Shown: one piece after another, positions 29,587 to 38,429 of the stretch
Numbering within the stretch: position 1 is the first letter of the stretch
Layout: each line of letters starts with the position of its first letter
Source: Synechococcus sp. AG-673-F03
GTDB taxonomy: Bacteria; Cyanobacteriota; Cyanobacteriia; PCC-6307; Cyanobiaceae
Length of the DNA: 64,000 bases
Assembly (NCBI GenBank): GCA_003211205.1
Contig: QCTJ01000003.1
Coordinates: forward strand, 1 to 64,000
Reading direction: 5' to 3'
Program-made: the position numbers and the translations under genes
The notes under the pieces: model-generated
The model's database searches: none
What the model was told of the DNA's origin: nothing
What the model saw: only the letters and a program-made list of their open reading frames with translations

Positions 29587-30231
29587 ATGGCTGAGATCCC
29601 CAATGAGCCCTGCGCATTCGCAGTCTTTGATGGAGACCTGGATCGTGACTGGTATGACCGCCTCGTCCAGGCAAAGGCCCTTGCGGTCGATACCGAAGCC
29701 ATGGGACTGATTCACGGACGTGACCGACTCTGTCTGGTGCAGATCTGCGACGACAGAGACCAGGTCGCCTGCATTCGCGTTGGTCTCGGCCAGACGGAGG
29801 CCCCGCGGCTGAAGTCACTGATGGAGGCTCCAGCCATTGAAAAGGTGTTTCATTTCGCCCGGTTTGACGTGGCAGCGCTGGCCACGGGGCTTTCGATCCG
29901 AGTCAATCCTGTGTTTTGCACCAAAGTTGGGAGTCGCCTGGCACGCACCTACACCCCGCGGCACGGCCTTAAGGATCTGGTGATGGAACTGGTCGGAGTT
30001 GAGCTGGATAAACAGGCCCAGAGCAGTGATTGGGGCAGGGTTGATGAGTTAAGCGACGTCCAGCTGGCCTACGCCGCCAACGATGCTCGTTATCTGCTGC
30101 CCGCGCGCCGTCAGTTGGAGGTGATGTTGCGGCGAGAGGGTCGCTGGGAGCTGGCGCAGCGTTGCTTCGCATGCGTTCCAGTGATGTCTGATCTGGATCG
30201 TTTCCGCTTCGTCAACACCTTCGAGCACTGA
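29587..30231 (+). CDS. Ribonuclease D-type 3'-5' exonuclease
   Basis: A 214-residue single-domain DEDDy exonuclease. The three Exo motifs are visible: VDTEAMGLIHGRD (Exo I, Asp and Glu), VFHFARFDVAALA (Exo II, Asp) and YAANDARYLLPARR (Exo III, Tyr and Asp). Only the catalytic domain is present; the HRDC domains of E. coli RNase D are absent, as in other small cyanobacterial forms. It probably trims structured RNA 3' ends. The start was set at the ATG at 29587. Confidence 0.88.
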   Translation: MAEIPNEPCAFAVFDGDLDRDWYDRLVQAKALAVDTEAMGLIHGRDRLCLVQICDDRDQVACIRVGLGQTEAPRLKSLMEAPAIEKVFHFARFDVAALATGLSIRVNPVFCTKVGSRLARTYTPRHGLKDLVMELVGVELDKQAQSSDWGRVDELSDVQLAYAANDARYLLPARRQLEVMLRREGRWELAQRCFACVPVMSDLDRFRFVNTFEH

Positions 30232-30237
30232 GCGGTT

Positions 30238-30501
30238 TCAGTCTTCGAGCATGAAGTGTTGATCCATGGGCTCAGCCTCCAGCAGCGTGTCCAGGTTGCT
30301 GCCCGCTGAGCCCTGGCTCTGTTCCGCTTTCGCTGCATCAAGCAGGCTTGTTGCCACGGCTTTTCGGGTTTCCAGATCCCGTGCACCGTCCTTGGCTGCT
30401 TGCTGGTCGACCCGCCTGCGGGCAGAGGCCTGGCTGATGCTGAGCAGACTCGCCAGTTCCGCGCAAAGCCTTAGATAGTCGCGTTCCTGAATGGCGGCCA
30501 T
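30238..30501 (-). CDS. conserved hypothetical protein (87 aa)
   Basis: A small, Ala-rich, highly helical protein, apparently conserved in picocyanobacteria. The pattern LRLCAELASLLSISQASARRRVD has a helix-turn-helix flavour at residues 11 to 33, and the C-terminus is acidic. No family is recognised. It is convergent with the RNase D gene, 6 nt apart. Confidence 0.55.
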   Translation of the reverse strand: MAAIQERDYLRLCAELASLLSISQASARRRVDQQAAKDGARDLETRKAVATSLLDAAKAEQSQGSAGSNLDTLLEAEPMDQHFMLED

Positions 30502-30544
30502 GGCGGTGGGAAGGAGATCCTTCGTTCTGAAGTGAAACCCAGTA

Positions 30545-31762
30545 TCAGCGGTCGGGTGCGAGCTGGCCGATCACCTCCCTGGCAATCGCTTCGCTGCCGC
30601 CGGCTGGGCCCATCCTCTGACGCCCCATGCGTCCCATCTCTTGTCGCAGCAAAGGGTCATTGAGAAGCTGGGCAAGACGGCGGCCCAGCTCCTGTTCCGA
30701 TTCACAGGTGCGGACGGCACCACCCAGAAGTCGGCTCTGCCTCTCGGCAAACCCACGGGTGAACTGTGGACCACGACCTGGCAAAGACAGGGCTGGGATT
30801 CCCAGTCCCACCATTTGTTCTGTGGCTGTGCCGGCGGTGGCAACACCTGCTTCCGCCCATGCCACCCACTGCTGGAATCGCCCTGGTCCAATAAGGAGAA
30901 GCACCGGCCCATGCACCCAGCATTCGGCGGCTTTGAGGGCGCTGCTTGGAGGAGGGCAGCTGCGGAATCCAAGGTTTTGCAGCAGTTCACCCAGCTCGTT
31001 CTGATGGGGGCTGGAGCCAAGGGCTGCCAGAACGGCCAGAGGCACGGGGCTTGGCATCTGCAGGAGTCCGCTGATCAGGCGGCGGAAGTTGTTCAGTGCC
31101 TCCGGCATCCGGCTGCCGCACAGCAGCAGGATGCGTCGGCATCGCTCCAGGCTGGCTGGGGGGTCTGATGGAGCAAGCCCATCCATCATTGGATTACCGG
31201 GGCTGGTCGCGTTGACGCCGTGGCGGCGCAGTCCCCTTGCGGTGAGACGGTCGCGCATGGCAACTAGGCGGCAGCCACGCCGTTTCATCACATGCCATTC
31301 CCAGGGATCCCACTCGCTGCCTTTCAGTGCGTGATAGAGATCACTCAGGGCTTTTCCTGGCCCGCTGCTCCAGATGTAGTCGCTCTTGGGCGTGCCGATG
31401 AACCCAAAGGGCCGACGGGTGCTCCAGGCCATCAGCAGCGGCAGCAGGTCTCCCACGGCCAGGATTGCAGCAGTGGACTTGCGCTCCTTCTGCAGGCAGA
31501 TCCATTGCTTCCAGGTGAGTAGCGGCAGACCGGCCATGAGATCCGAGAGGAGAGCGCCCAGGCTCTGATTGCTGAATCCTCCGCTGGGAAGTCGAGCTCC
31601 CGGACCGATCTTCTGCATCCAGCCTTTGTCAATCGCGCCCTGAAAGCAGCTGCCCTGGCCGACGAGAGGAAGCACCTTCACGGTCCAGGCCGGCTGCAGT
31701 CGGTGCAGCGCTTCGATGATTTTCAGTGCGATCAGATCCTCGCCGTGTCCATTGCTGATCAC
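30545..31762 (-). CDS. LpxB-related glycosyltransferase-like protein
   Basis: About 405 residues of a GT-B fold protein related to lipid-A-disaccharide synthase. It opens VISNGHGEDLIALKIIEAL, matching the LpxB-related family common in cyanobacteria. GIPALSLPGRGPQFTRGFAE and a C-terminal QLLNDPLLRQEMGRMG match the GT-B C-terminal lobe. The start is the GTG at 31762; the frame is open further upstream but would run through tRNA-Cys on the other strand. Its acceptor is unknown, and marine Synechococcus lipid A is unusual. Confidence 0.75.
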   Translation of the reverse strand: MISNGHGEDLIALKIIEALHRLQPAWTVKVLPLVGQGSCFQGAIDKGWMQKIGPGARLPSGGFSNQSLGALLSDLMAGLPLLTWKQWICLQKERKSTAAILAVGDLLPLLMAWSTRRPFGFIGTPKSDYIWSSGPGKALSDLYHALKGSEWDPWEWHVMKRRGCRLVAMRDRLTARGLRRHGVNATSPGNPMMDGLAPSDPPASLERCRRILLLCGSRMPEALNNFRRLISGLLQMPSPVPLAVLAALGSSPHQNELGELLQNLGFRSCPPPSSALKAAECWVHGPVLLLIGPGRFQQWVAWAEAGVATAGTATEQMVGLGIPALSLPGRGPQFTRGFAERQSRLLGGAVRTCESEQELGRRLAQLLNDPLLRQEMGRMGRQRMGPAGGSEAIAREVIGQLAPDR

Positions 31763-31822
31763 CAGCAGGGCAGGGGCGGTCTCGCTGATACGATCCGCCA
31801 GTGGAGCGGATTTGCTCCGAGC

Positions 31823-31893
31823 GGCGGCATGGCCAAGTGGTAAGGCAGAGGATTGCAAATCCTTTATCCCCAGTTCGAATCTGGGTGCCGCCT
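31823..31893 (+). tRNA. tRNA-Cys (anticodon GCA)
   Basis: A 71-nt cloverleaf. Acceptor arms GGCGGCA and TGCCGCC pair perfectly, with discriminator T. The anticodon loop TTGCAAA gives GCA, and the T-loop is GTTCGAA. No encoded CCA. Confidence 0.95.
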
Positions 31894-31919
31894 TCGTTCT
31901 CATCACATGGTCTGGATGA

Positions 31920-32435
31920 TCAGAGTTGTGCTTCAGCACTGACCTGTCCTCCTGCTGGTCTATCGGCACGACAGAGAATGCGTCCTGTACGGACGCTGCA
32001 GTTCCCCAGGCTCACAGCCCAGGCCTTCGGCAATCCTTCAGCCAGCCCATCGGCGTCGTAGTTCGCTTCGGATACACTGTTGATACTGCCTTGCCAGTTG
32101 GTCGTTTTCAGTTGGCAGTTGCCTCGGCTGCACTTCAAAACGGGCGTTGTTGACAACTCCGACACCACGAATGTGAGCCTCTGGCTGGAACCTGGCTGAT
32201 CGCCAGCTCCAACAAAGCGGATGCTGATGACCGCCGGCGTTCGGCCATCGATCTGAATGAAACGGCAACCACGCTTTTGTCCATTCATTGGCTGGAAGCG
32301 ACAGTGGCTGCTTTTGGTCTGATATCGACCTGAAAAGGATTCGAGTTGGGGTTGAGCAGCGAGGGGGGAGCTCAGACCCAGCACAAGAGCGCACCCGAGG
32401 GCAGTAGGGCGTTGGTGGATGTGCAGGACGCGCAT
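31920..32435 (-). CDS. exported hypothetical protein (171 aa)
   Basis: Begins MRVLHIHQRPTALGCALVLG followed by LSSPLAAQPQ, which looks like a signal peptide cleaved after AAA/AQ around residue 27. The mature part has five Cys (CRFQP, CRFIQ, CSRGNC pairs) suited to disulfides and several beta-strand-like segments. No family is recognised. The start at 32435 lies 4 nt after the stop of the small Cys-rich gene; the frame is open further upstream but lacks a signal there. Confidence 0.6.
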   Translation of the reverse strand: MRVLHIHQRPTALGCALVLGLSSPLAAQPQLESFSGRYQTKSSHCRFQPMNGQKRGCRFIQIDGRTPAVISIRFVGAGDQPGSSQRLTFVVSELSTTPVLKCSRGNCQLKTTNWQGSINSVSEANYDADGLAEGLPKAWAVSLGNCSVRTGRILCRADRPAGGQVSAEAQL

Positions 32436-32439
32436 CACT

Positions 32440-32607
32440 TCAGTAGTCGCTGTCGGCCACGCACATGCCGATGCAGCTGATGCCGTTGCTGGTGGTGCGA
32501 CCACAGTGAGAGCAGAGCACACGCTCATCTGCAGCACCGCTGGCTGAATCCTGCGCGGAGCCCTCGTCCCGCCAATTGCGAGCTGTTTCGGCAGCAGTGA
32601 GTGACAT
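32440..32607 (-). CDS. small CxxC protein (55 aa)
   Basis: A 55-residue protein beginning MSLTAAETARNWRDEGSAQ. The C-terminal half contains LCSHCGRTTSNGISCIGMC: a CxxC followed by a CxxxC, a layout able to bind one zinc. Small proteins with this ending occur in marine picocyanobacteria. It directly precedes the exported protein on the minus strand and starts head-to-head with the aldo/keto reductase. Confidence 0.6.
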   Translation of the reverse strand: MSLTAAETARNWRDEGSAQDSASGAADERVLCSHCGRTTSNGISCIGMCVADSDY

Positions 32608-32656
32608 CGCATGAACCGTATTGAAGCGATCATGGCGTGCAGCGATCCATGGCGTT

Positions 32657-33616
32657 GTGACAGGAATCGGATTCGGGACTTGGGCCTGGGGCAACCAACT
32701 GCTCTGGGGCTATCGCTCCGAAACAGACGATCCAGAACTGAAAGCAACGTTTGCAGCGGCCGTTGCTGCCGGATTGCAGCTCGTGGACACGGCGGACTCC
32801 TATGGCACTGGTCGATTGAATGGTCGAAGTGAAGAGCTGCTGGGTCAGTGTCTGGAGGGCCTTGAGCTCTCGTCCCGCAACAACCTCATCGTTGCTACCA
32901 AGCTGGCTCCATTCCCCTGGCGCCTTGGTCGTCGCGGCCTGGTGAAAGCATTTCAAGCCAGCCGGCAGCGTCTACGGGGTCATCTCGATCGGGTTCAGCT
33001 GCACTGGAGCACAGCCCGATACGCCCCATGGCAGGAACGACCCTTGCTAGATGGTCTCGCTGATCTGGTGGACCAGGGTGAAGTGCGTGAGCTTGGTGTG
33101 TCCAATGTCGGCCCCCAGCGTCTAAGGCTGCTTAACGATCATCTGGCGCGTCGTGGTGTACGGCTGGCCAGTGTGCAGGTGCAGCTGTCACTGCTTGCGC
33201 CAGAACCGATCAGACCTGGCGGCATCCTCGACGTGTGTCGCGACCTAGGTGTGGAGGTCCTGGCTTACAGCCCTCTTGCTCTTGGCGTTCTGGCGCGACA
33301 CCCTGGCTGGACACCCAGTGATGCAACGCTCTTGCGTTCGGGGCTGTTTCGGCGCCTGTTGCCGGGTTCTCTGCCTCTGCGTCAGGCGATGGCTGACATG
33401 GCGCAGGCAAGGGGGGTGAATCAGATTCAGGTGGCCCTGAACTGGTGCCGGGCTCACGCAACCTGCCCGATTCCTGGATTTCGCCGACCGGCTCAAGTCG
33501 AGGATGCCAAGCAGGCACTTGGCTGGACCCTCACCGAGCAAGAGCGCAGTCTGCTCGATCAGCTCAGTCTCGATTGTCCGGTGCGCATGCCGGACAATCC
33601 GTTTCAGAGCGCTTGA
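32657..33616 (+). CDS. Aldo/keto reductase
   Basis: A TIM-barrel NADPH-dependent reductase of about 320 residues. The catalytic tetrad is visible: Asp and Tyr in LVDTADSYGTG, Lys in LIVATKLAPFPWRLG and His in VQLHWSTARY. The start could be this GTG or an in-frame TTG at 32621; both leave the barrel intact. The substrate is unknown. Its end overlaps the convergent hypothetical gene by 13 nt. Confidence 0.85.
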   Translation: MTGIGFGTWAWGNQLLWGYRSETDDPELKATFAAAVAAGLQLVDTADSYGTGRLNGRSEELLGQCLEGLELSSRNNLIVATKLAPFPWRLGRRGLVKAFQASRQRLRGHLDRVQLHWSTARYAPWQERPLLDGLADLVDQGEVRELGVSNVGPQRLRLLNDHLARRGVRLASVQVQLSLLAPEPIRPGGILDVCRDLGVEVLAYSPLALGVLARHPGWTPSDATLLRSGLFRRLLPGSLPLRQAMADMAQARGVNQIQVALNWCRAHATCPIPGFRRPAQVEDAKQALGWTLTEQERSLLDQLSLDCPVRMPDNPFQSA

Positions 33617-34221
33617 TCGGTTGGTTCCGGATCTGGACTGACGACCACTGGCAGTGATGATGCCTGGGGTTGCAGGGAAACCACCTTGAGTGGTGGCTTG
33701 ATGGCAGGTGAAGGTTCTGCCGCCGACTGTTCGCAGGCTGAGAGTGCTTCCTGCAGCAAAGAATCAAACGTTGCGCCCGGAAGGCGGTGGCGTGCGATCT
33801 CCAGAAACGTTCGAGGCAGAGACTCTCCTGCAGCGCGGCGAACGGCGGGATTGTCCCGGCGCTGTTGTTGTTCCTCCTCGATTGCTCTCAGGAAACGATG
33901 GGTGACATCGCGCTTCGTGCAGGCTTTGATCAACGTGTCACGGTCACCCTGAACCTGCTCCAACTCGGTGATGCGACGCTCAAGGCTGAGGAGAACTTCC
34001 GCAGCTTCTTTACTGATGTTGGCCAGTTGCCCATCAGAGAGAAACGGCATGTCGGCAACGAAGACCTTGCCGTGATCATTCAGCGCCAGAAAAGTCGGTC
34101 TTGGTCCGCCCTGACGGTGAGCTCCGCTTTTGTCGTATCCAGAACTGACTGGGCGTCTTGGAGGTGTGGGACCTGCCGAAGAACGTCGTCGGGTCGTGCG
34201 CTGAGGTCTATCAAATGGCAT
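33604..34221 (-). CDS. conserved cyanobacterial hypothetical protein (205 aa)
   Basis: The N-terminal ~40 residues are basic and low-complexity (RTTRRRSSAGPTPPRRP). The middle has GGPRPTFLALNDHGKVFVAD, which resembles a conserved core, then a coiled-coil-like helix VLLSLERRITELEQVQGD. The C-terminus is proline-rich. No enzymatic motif or named family is seen. A nucleic-acid-binding or scaffold role is possible only as a guess. Confidence 0.6.
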   Translation of the reverse strand: MPFDRPQRTTRRRSSAGPTPPRRPVSSGYDKSGAHRQGGPRPTFLALNDHGKVFVADMPFLSDGQLANISKEAAEVLLSLERRITELEQVQGDRDTLIKACTKRDVTHRFLRAIEEEQQQRRDNPAVRRAAGESLPRTFLEIARHRLPGATFDSLLQEALSACEQSAAEPSPAIKPPLKVVSLQPQASSLPVVVSPDPEPTDQAL

Positions 34222-34354
34222 GGCTTACTAGGGCGTATGTCGCGACGCATTGATCGATGCAAGATCGATCTGTCTGCTGGGAGACTAACGGGGCTGGAAG
34301 GCCTCAGTGCGCTTTGTCCTCCAGCTGTTGGAGATTGTTGGATCCAGGTCTGGT

Positions 34355-35392
34355 TCAGGCGGGTAAGCCGAGCACTGGGGAGTCGTCATGGCCAGTAGTT
34401 GCCATGATCTCGCCGATGTCCCACGCCTTGAAGCCCTGTTGTTCACAGTGGTCGATTGCAGCTTCGACCGCTGCGCCAGGAAGCACCAGGCAATAACCAA
34501 TTCCCAGATTGAAGGTGTGCCAGAGATCACGCTCCTTGATCTCTCCGTGAGATTGCAGCCAGCTGAACAGTTCCGAGCGCGGCCAGCGTTCGGGGGCCAC
34601 CTTGGCGATCAAGCCGTCAGGCAGGCAGCGCGGCAGGTTCTCGGGAATGCCTCCGCCTGTGATGTGGGCCATGGCATGCAGAGGTGTGTCTGATTCGAGC
34701 AACCGCTTGACAAGTGCCCCGTACAGATGGGTTGGCTTCAAGAGCGCCTGAATCAGAGGTTGATCATCGGAGCCGAAGCGTGTTTCGGCCGATACGCCAT
34801 TGGTCTCGAGAATTTTGCGCACAAGGCTGAAGCCATTGCTGTGAACTCCGCTGCTGCTGACCCCAACGATGCGATCGCCGACTTGAACTTGGCTGCCGTC
34901 AATCACCGCATCCTCGTCAACGACGGCCACGCAGAAACCCGCCAGGTCGTAGCGGCCTGGTGGATAAAAGCCCGGCATCTCTGCTGTTTCACCGCCGAGC
35001 AGTGCGCAGCCGCTCTGGCGGCAGCCATCGGCAATGCCCTCGACCACCGTGGCCATGGCATCAGGGCTCAGGGCTCCTGTTGCCATGTAATCGAGGAAAA
35101 ACAGGGGTTCGGCGCCGCTGGTGATGACGTCGTTGACGCACATGGCGACCAAGTCGATGCCCACTTCGTAATGGTTGTGATGCTCCTGGGCGAGTTCAAG
35201 CTTGGTGCCAACGCCGTCGGTTCCCGACACCAGCAGTGGACGTTTCAGCCCTTGCGGCAGGCGGATCATGCCTCCAAAGCCGCCCAGCCCGCCGACCACC
35301 TCTTGACGATGCGTCGCTTCGACACCGGTTTTGATCCGCTGCACGAAAGCTCGCCCAGCTTCCACGTCCACACCGGCGGCTCGGTAGTCCAT
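34355..35392 (-). CDS. purM: Phosphoribosylformylglycinamidine cyclo-ligase
   Basis: A 345-residue enzyme of purine synthesis (AIR synthetase). It begins [20 protein letters not shown], then [51 protein letters not shown] and the C-terminal [12 protein letters not shown], all typical PurM landmarks. The start at 35392 matches the family; the frame is open further upstream. It is divergent from rlpA. Confidence 0.95.
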   Translation of the reverse strand: MDYRAAGVDVEAGRAFVQRIKTGVEATHRQEVVGGLGGFGGMIRLPQGLKRPLLVSGTDGVGTKLELAQEHHNHYEVGIDLVAMCVNDVITSGAEPLFFLDYMATGALSPDAMATVVEGIADGCRQSGCALLGGETAEMPGFYPPGRYDLAGFCVAVVDEDAVIDGSQVQVGDRIVGVSSSGVHSNGFSLVRKILETNGVSAETRFGSDDQPLIQALLKPTHLYGALVKRLLESDTPLHAMAHITGGGIPENLPRCLPDGLIAKVAPERWPRSELFSWLQSHGEIKERDLWHTFNLGIGYCLVLPGAAVEAAIDHCEQQGFKAWDIGEIMATTGHDDSPVLGLPA

Positions 35393-35738
35393 CAGCAGCA
35401 GTAGTTCTGCCCTGATCCTCTCCCCTCGTGAGCGGGGCGTTGTGTCGTGCTCTTGTGCCGCTGCGATCGCCGGTCCCCTGATCATCAGTGGGGCTTGTTG
35501 TTTGGATTGCCTGAGCTGATCAATGGCCCCTCGGTGCGTTGTGCTTGCAACCCAGTTGCTGCATCCTCTCCGGGCGGCTGATCAGCGTCTTGGCTTGCTC
35601 GGCGTGAGCCTTTCCCTGCCTGCAGGGTCGTCCAGACATTTTTACGTTCAAGCAACTTTCATGCGCTTCGGTCGCGGTTTTTCGGCCCTTAACGGCCGAA
35701 GCAACGGTCTTTCCCAGATCGCCGTGTGACCAACTCTT
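35393..35738. other. intergenic region between purM and rlpA
   Basis: A 346-nt gap between divergent genes, so it should hold both promoters. A short 68-codon plus-strand frame at 35523 to 35729 has no recognisable product and looks like chance coding in GC-rich DNA. No clear riboswitch or operator is seen by eye. Confidence 0.5.
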
Positions 35739-36296
35739 ATGGCTCGTTTTTTTCCTGCCATTGCTGCATTTGCCGGAGTTTCGCTCGCAGGCCTCGCTCT
35801 CTATCCGGTGCTGGCGAGAGATCTTGATGGCTTTGGGATCACTGACCCACTTGACCTGGTGCTGCCTTCCGAGCCTGTTTCCGCTCTCGAAGTCGCTGAA
35901 CCATCGACCGAAGCGCTACTGGATCCTTTGACTACTTATTCGGTGACAACTGATCCAGTCACAGCGATTGCCGAGCCTGAGCCATTGGTTGTTCCGCTTG
36001 TGATCTCCACGCATTCGGGCGAAGCCAGCTGGTATGGCCCTGGTTTTTATGGGAACCGCACCGCCAATGGCGAGGTGTTTCGCCCGGGAACAATGACTGC
36101 CGCTCACCGCACCTTGCCGTTCGGCACGCGTGTGCGTGTAACCAATCTCTGGAACGGTCGCAAAGCAGTGGTGCGCATCAATGATCGTGGACCATTCGCA
36201 GGGGACAGGGTGATTGATCTGGCGCATGGTGCTGCAAGCGAGCTGGGGTTGACGAGCAGTGGCATTGCCCAGGTTCGTCTTGAGGTGCTTCGCTGA
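35739..36296 (+). CDS. rlpA: RlpA-like lytic transglycosylase (double-psi beta-barrel)
   Basis: A 185-residue exported protein with an N-terminal hydrophobic signal (FFPAIAAFAGVSLAGLALYP). The C-terminal double-psi barrel shows HSGEASWYGPGFYGNRTANG, LPFGTRVRVTNLWNGR and VVRINDRGPFAGDRVIDL, the catalytic Glu/Asp region of RlpA. The SPOR domain seen in enterobacterial RlpA is missing. It cleaves naked glycan strands at septa. Its stop codon overlaps the proposed CTG start of panC-cmk. Confidence 0.88.
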   Translation: MARFFPAIAAFAGVSLAGLALYPVLARDLDGFGITDPLDLVLPSEPVSALEVAEPSTEALLDPLTTYSVTTDPVTAIAEPEPLVVPLVISTHSGEASWYGPGFYGNRTANGEVFRPGTMTAAHRTLPFGTRVRVTNLWNGRKAVVRINDRGPFAGDRVIDLAHGAASELGLTSSGIAQVRLEVLR

Positions 36297-37849
36297 GCCT
36301 TCGCGTCCTCCGAACTCGTTCTGAACTCACGGCCTGGCGTGCATCACGGCCTGGCCCGATTGATTTCGTTCCCACGATGGGGGGACTGCATCAAGGTCAC
36401 GCCCAGCTGATCCAGCGTGCGGTTGCTGGCTGCCCGGAGCCTGGATCCGTTTTGGTGAGTGTGTATGTCAATCCTCTGCAGTTCGGAGAGGGGGAAGACT
36501 TTGATCGCTACCCCCGCTCCTTCGAGGCTGACTGCCTTCTGGCACAGCAGGCCGGTGCATCAGCAATCTGGTGTCCGGATGAGCGCCAGATTTATCCACA
36601 AGGTGTCGCGTCGGGCTGGAGGCTGCAAGCGCCGTCAGCTTTGCAGTCGGGTTTGTGCGGTCCCTGGCGGCCAGGCCATTTCGATGGAGTTGCCACCGTG
36701 GTCAGCCGCCTGTTGGCCCTTGTCCAGCCAAGGCAGCTCTGGCTGGGTGAGAAGGATTGGCAGCAACTCACGATCGTGCGCCGGATGGTGATCGACCTGG
36801 GATTGTCGGTTCGGGTCAGGGGATGTGCCACCGTGCGGGATCCCGATGGTCTGGCTGCCAGTTCGCGCAATTTGTACCTGCTTCCAGAGCAGCGACGCAG
36901 CGCGGTTTCGATCGGAGCCGCTATCCGCAGTGCTGCTAAGGAACTTCAGAACAGGCTGGCTGGCCAGAGAGATGTTCTGATCCAGCTCAGACGGCAGCTC
37001 GAAACCGCAGGCCTTGAGGTGGAGTATGTAGAGGTCGTGGATCCATCCACGCTTCAGCCTGCTGCGGAAACGCAGTCCTTGCGCCTTTTGGCTGCGGCCG
37101 TCTGCTCAGGCTCCACGCGCCTGATCGATCACATTTTTGTCATGACCCGTTCTCCCATCGTTGCCATCGACGGCCCCGCCGGTGCTGGAAAGAGCACGGT
37201 CACCCGGGCCTTCGCTGAACGCATGGGTCTGCTGTATCTCGATACCGGCGCCATGTATCGGGCCGTGACCTTATGGGTCCAGGAGCATGGTGCTGATCCG
37301 GCCAACGCAGACGCCGTCGAGCGGCTTCTGAGCGGGTTGGAGGTGGATCTTTCGCCGTTGCGGAATGGAGTGCAGACCGTTTGTGTGAACGGCAGGGATG
37401 TCACCGATGCAATCCGTGATCCCAAGGTCACCGGTGCGGTGTCGTTGGTGGCTGCCCATGCTTGCGTACGGGCACTACTGACGCAGCAGCAGCAGCGACT
37501 CGGTGAGAAGGGCGGCCTTGTGGCTGAAGGCCGCGATATCGGTACAGCTGTGTTTCCGGATGCCGAGCTCAAGGTGTTCCTGACGGCGACTCCTGAAGAA
37601 CGGGCCCGTCGTCGTGCCAAAGATCTGGAGACGCGCGGTCATGCCGTGCCTGCGCTCAGTGAACTCGAAGCGCAGATTGTTGAGCGAGACCGACTCGACA
37701 GCACCAGAACAATTGCGCCGTTGGTGCAGGCGGATGACGCCACCGAGCTGATCACCGACGGGATGGGGATCGAAGCCGTGATTGACGCACTCGAGGACCT
37801 GTTCCGCGGGCGGGTTGCTGAAGAGGTCTGGCCCACTCCCGAGCGCTGA
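36293..37849 (+). CDS. panC/cmk: Bifunctional pantothenate synthetase / cytidylate kinase (CTG start proposed)
   Basis: A fusion of about 518 residues. The PanC half shows VPTMGGLHQGHAQLI, SVYVNPLQFGEGEDF and the ATP-site segment LGEKDWQQLTIVRRM. The CMP kinase half starts around residue 285 with IVAIDGPAGAGKSTVTRAFA and has YLDTGAMYRAVTLW and GRDIGTAVFPDAELKVFLTA. The conserved PanC start (LRVLRTRSELTAW) lies upstream of the first ATG (36377), and that frame has no ATG, GTG or TTG. The best start is CTG at 36293, overlapping the rlpA stop, behind a GAGG ribosome site. Confidence 0.88.
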   Translation: MSLRVLRTRSELTAWRASRPGPIDFVPTMGGLHQGHAQLIQRAVAGCPEPGSVLVSVYVNPLQFGEGEDFDRYPRSFEADCLLAQQAGASAIWCPDERQIYPQGVASGWRLQAPSALQSGLCGPWRPGHFDGVATVVSRLLALVQPRQLWLGEKDWQQLTIVRRMVIDLGLSVRVRGCATVRDPDGLAASSRNLYLLPEQRRSAVSIGAAIRSAAKELQNRLAGQRDVLIQLRRQLETAGLEVEYVEVVDPSTLQPAAETQSLRLLAAAVCSGSTRLIDHIFVMTRSPIVAIDGPAGAGKSTVTRAFAERMGLLYLDTGAMYRAVTLWVQEHGADPANADAVERLLSGLEVDLSPLRNGVQTVCVNGRDVTDAIRDPKVTGAVSLVAAHACVRALLTQQQQRLGEKGGLVAEGRDIGTAVFPDAELKVFLTATPEERARRRAKDLETRGHAVPALSELEAQIVERDRLDSTRTIAPLVQADDATELITDGMGIEAVIDALEDLFRGRVAEEVWPTPER

Positions 37850-37877
37850 TCGTTGTTTAGGGCTGGATGGTTGCTTT

Positions 37878-38351
37878 TTAATCTTCTGCGCTTAGTTCAT
37901 CGAGCATCGCTGCGCAGGCATCTTCCAGTAGATCCAGCACATGATCGAAGCCGGCATCCCCTCCGTAATAAGGGTCAGGAACTTCGCTTCCGCTGTAGCG
38001 CTCTCCGTAGCTGAGCATCGGCCGGATCTGGGCGGTGGCGCTGGCCCCCGCTTCTCGGGCTAGGCCGCTGACAGCCCCGAAATTGTCGTTGTCCATCGTC
38101 AGTACCAGGTCGAACTCTTCCAGGTCATTGAGTTCGATCTGACGGGCCCGGCTTGGCAGATGAATGCCACGCCGCTTGGCCGCGGCCTGCATCCGACGGT
38201 CCGCGGGATTTCCCACATGCCAGCTGCCGGTACCGGCGGAGTCCACCACGAAGCGGTCATTGAATCCTCGTTCGTTCAGAAGATGCAGGAACACCCCCTC
38301 CGCAGCGGGAGATCGGCAGATGTTGCCGAGACAGACGAAAAGTATTTTCAT
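37878..38351 (-). CDS. Low-molecular-weight protein-tyrosine phosphatase
   Basis: A 157-residue enzyme. The P-loop VCLGNICRSPAAEGVFL (CX5R, Cys6) is at the N-terminus, and the general-acid Asp is in VPDPYYGGDAGFDHVLDL. It sits at the left border of the phycobilisome rod region, a position I recall from other marine Synechococcus. Its substrate is unknown; it may act on tyrosine kinases of polysaccharide export. Confidence 0.9.
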   Translation of the reverse strand: MKILFVCLGNICRSPAAEGVFLHLLNERGFNDRFVVDSAGTGSWHVGNPADRRMQAAAKRRGIHLPSRARQIELNDLEEFDLVLTMDNDNFGAVSGLAREAGASATAQIRPMLSYGERYSGSEVPDPYYGGDAGFDHVLDLLEDACAAMLDELSAED

Positions 38352-38429
38352 GGTTTTTAAGTAGTCGTTTTCAGAATATTTCTACCTTTAGGTTGAGGTG
38401 TAAAAAGTGGCTTCGTAGGTTTCAAAGAT

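Noticed and set aside
31763-31969. Upstream extension of the LpxB-related gene
   Set aside because: It would cross tRNA-Cys on the other strand; the family starts at VISNGHGED.
32436-32747. Longer form of the exported 171-residue protein
   Set aside because: It would overlap the small CxxC gene and lose the signal peptide.
35523-35729. 68-codon frame between purM and rlpA
   Set aside because: No recognisable product; probably promoter DNA.
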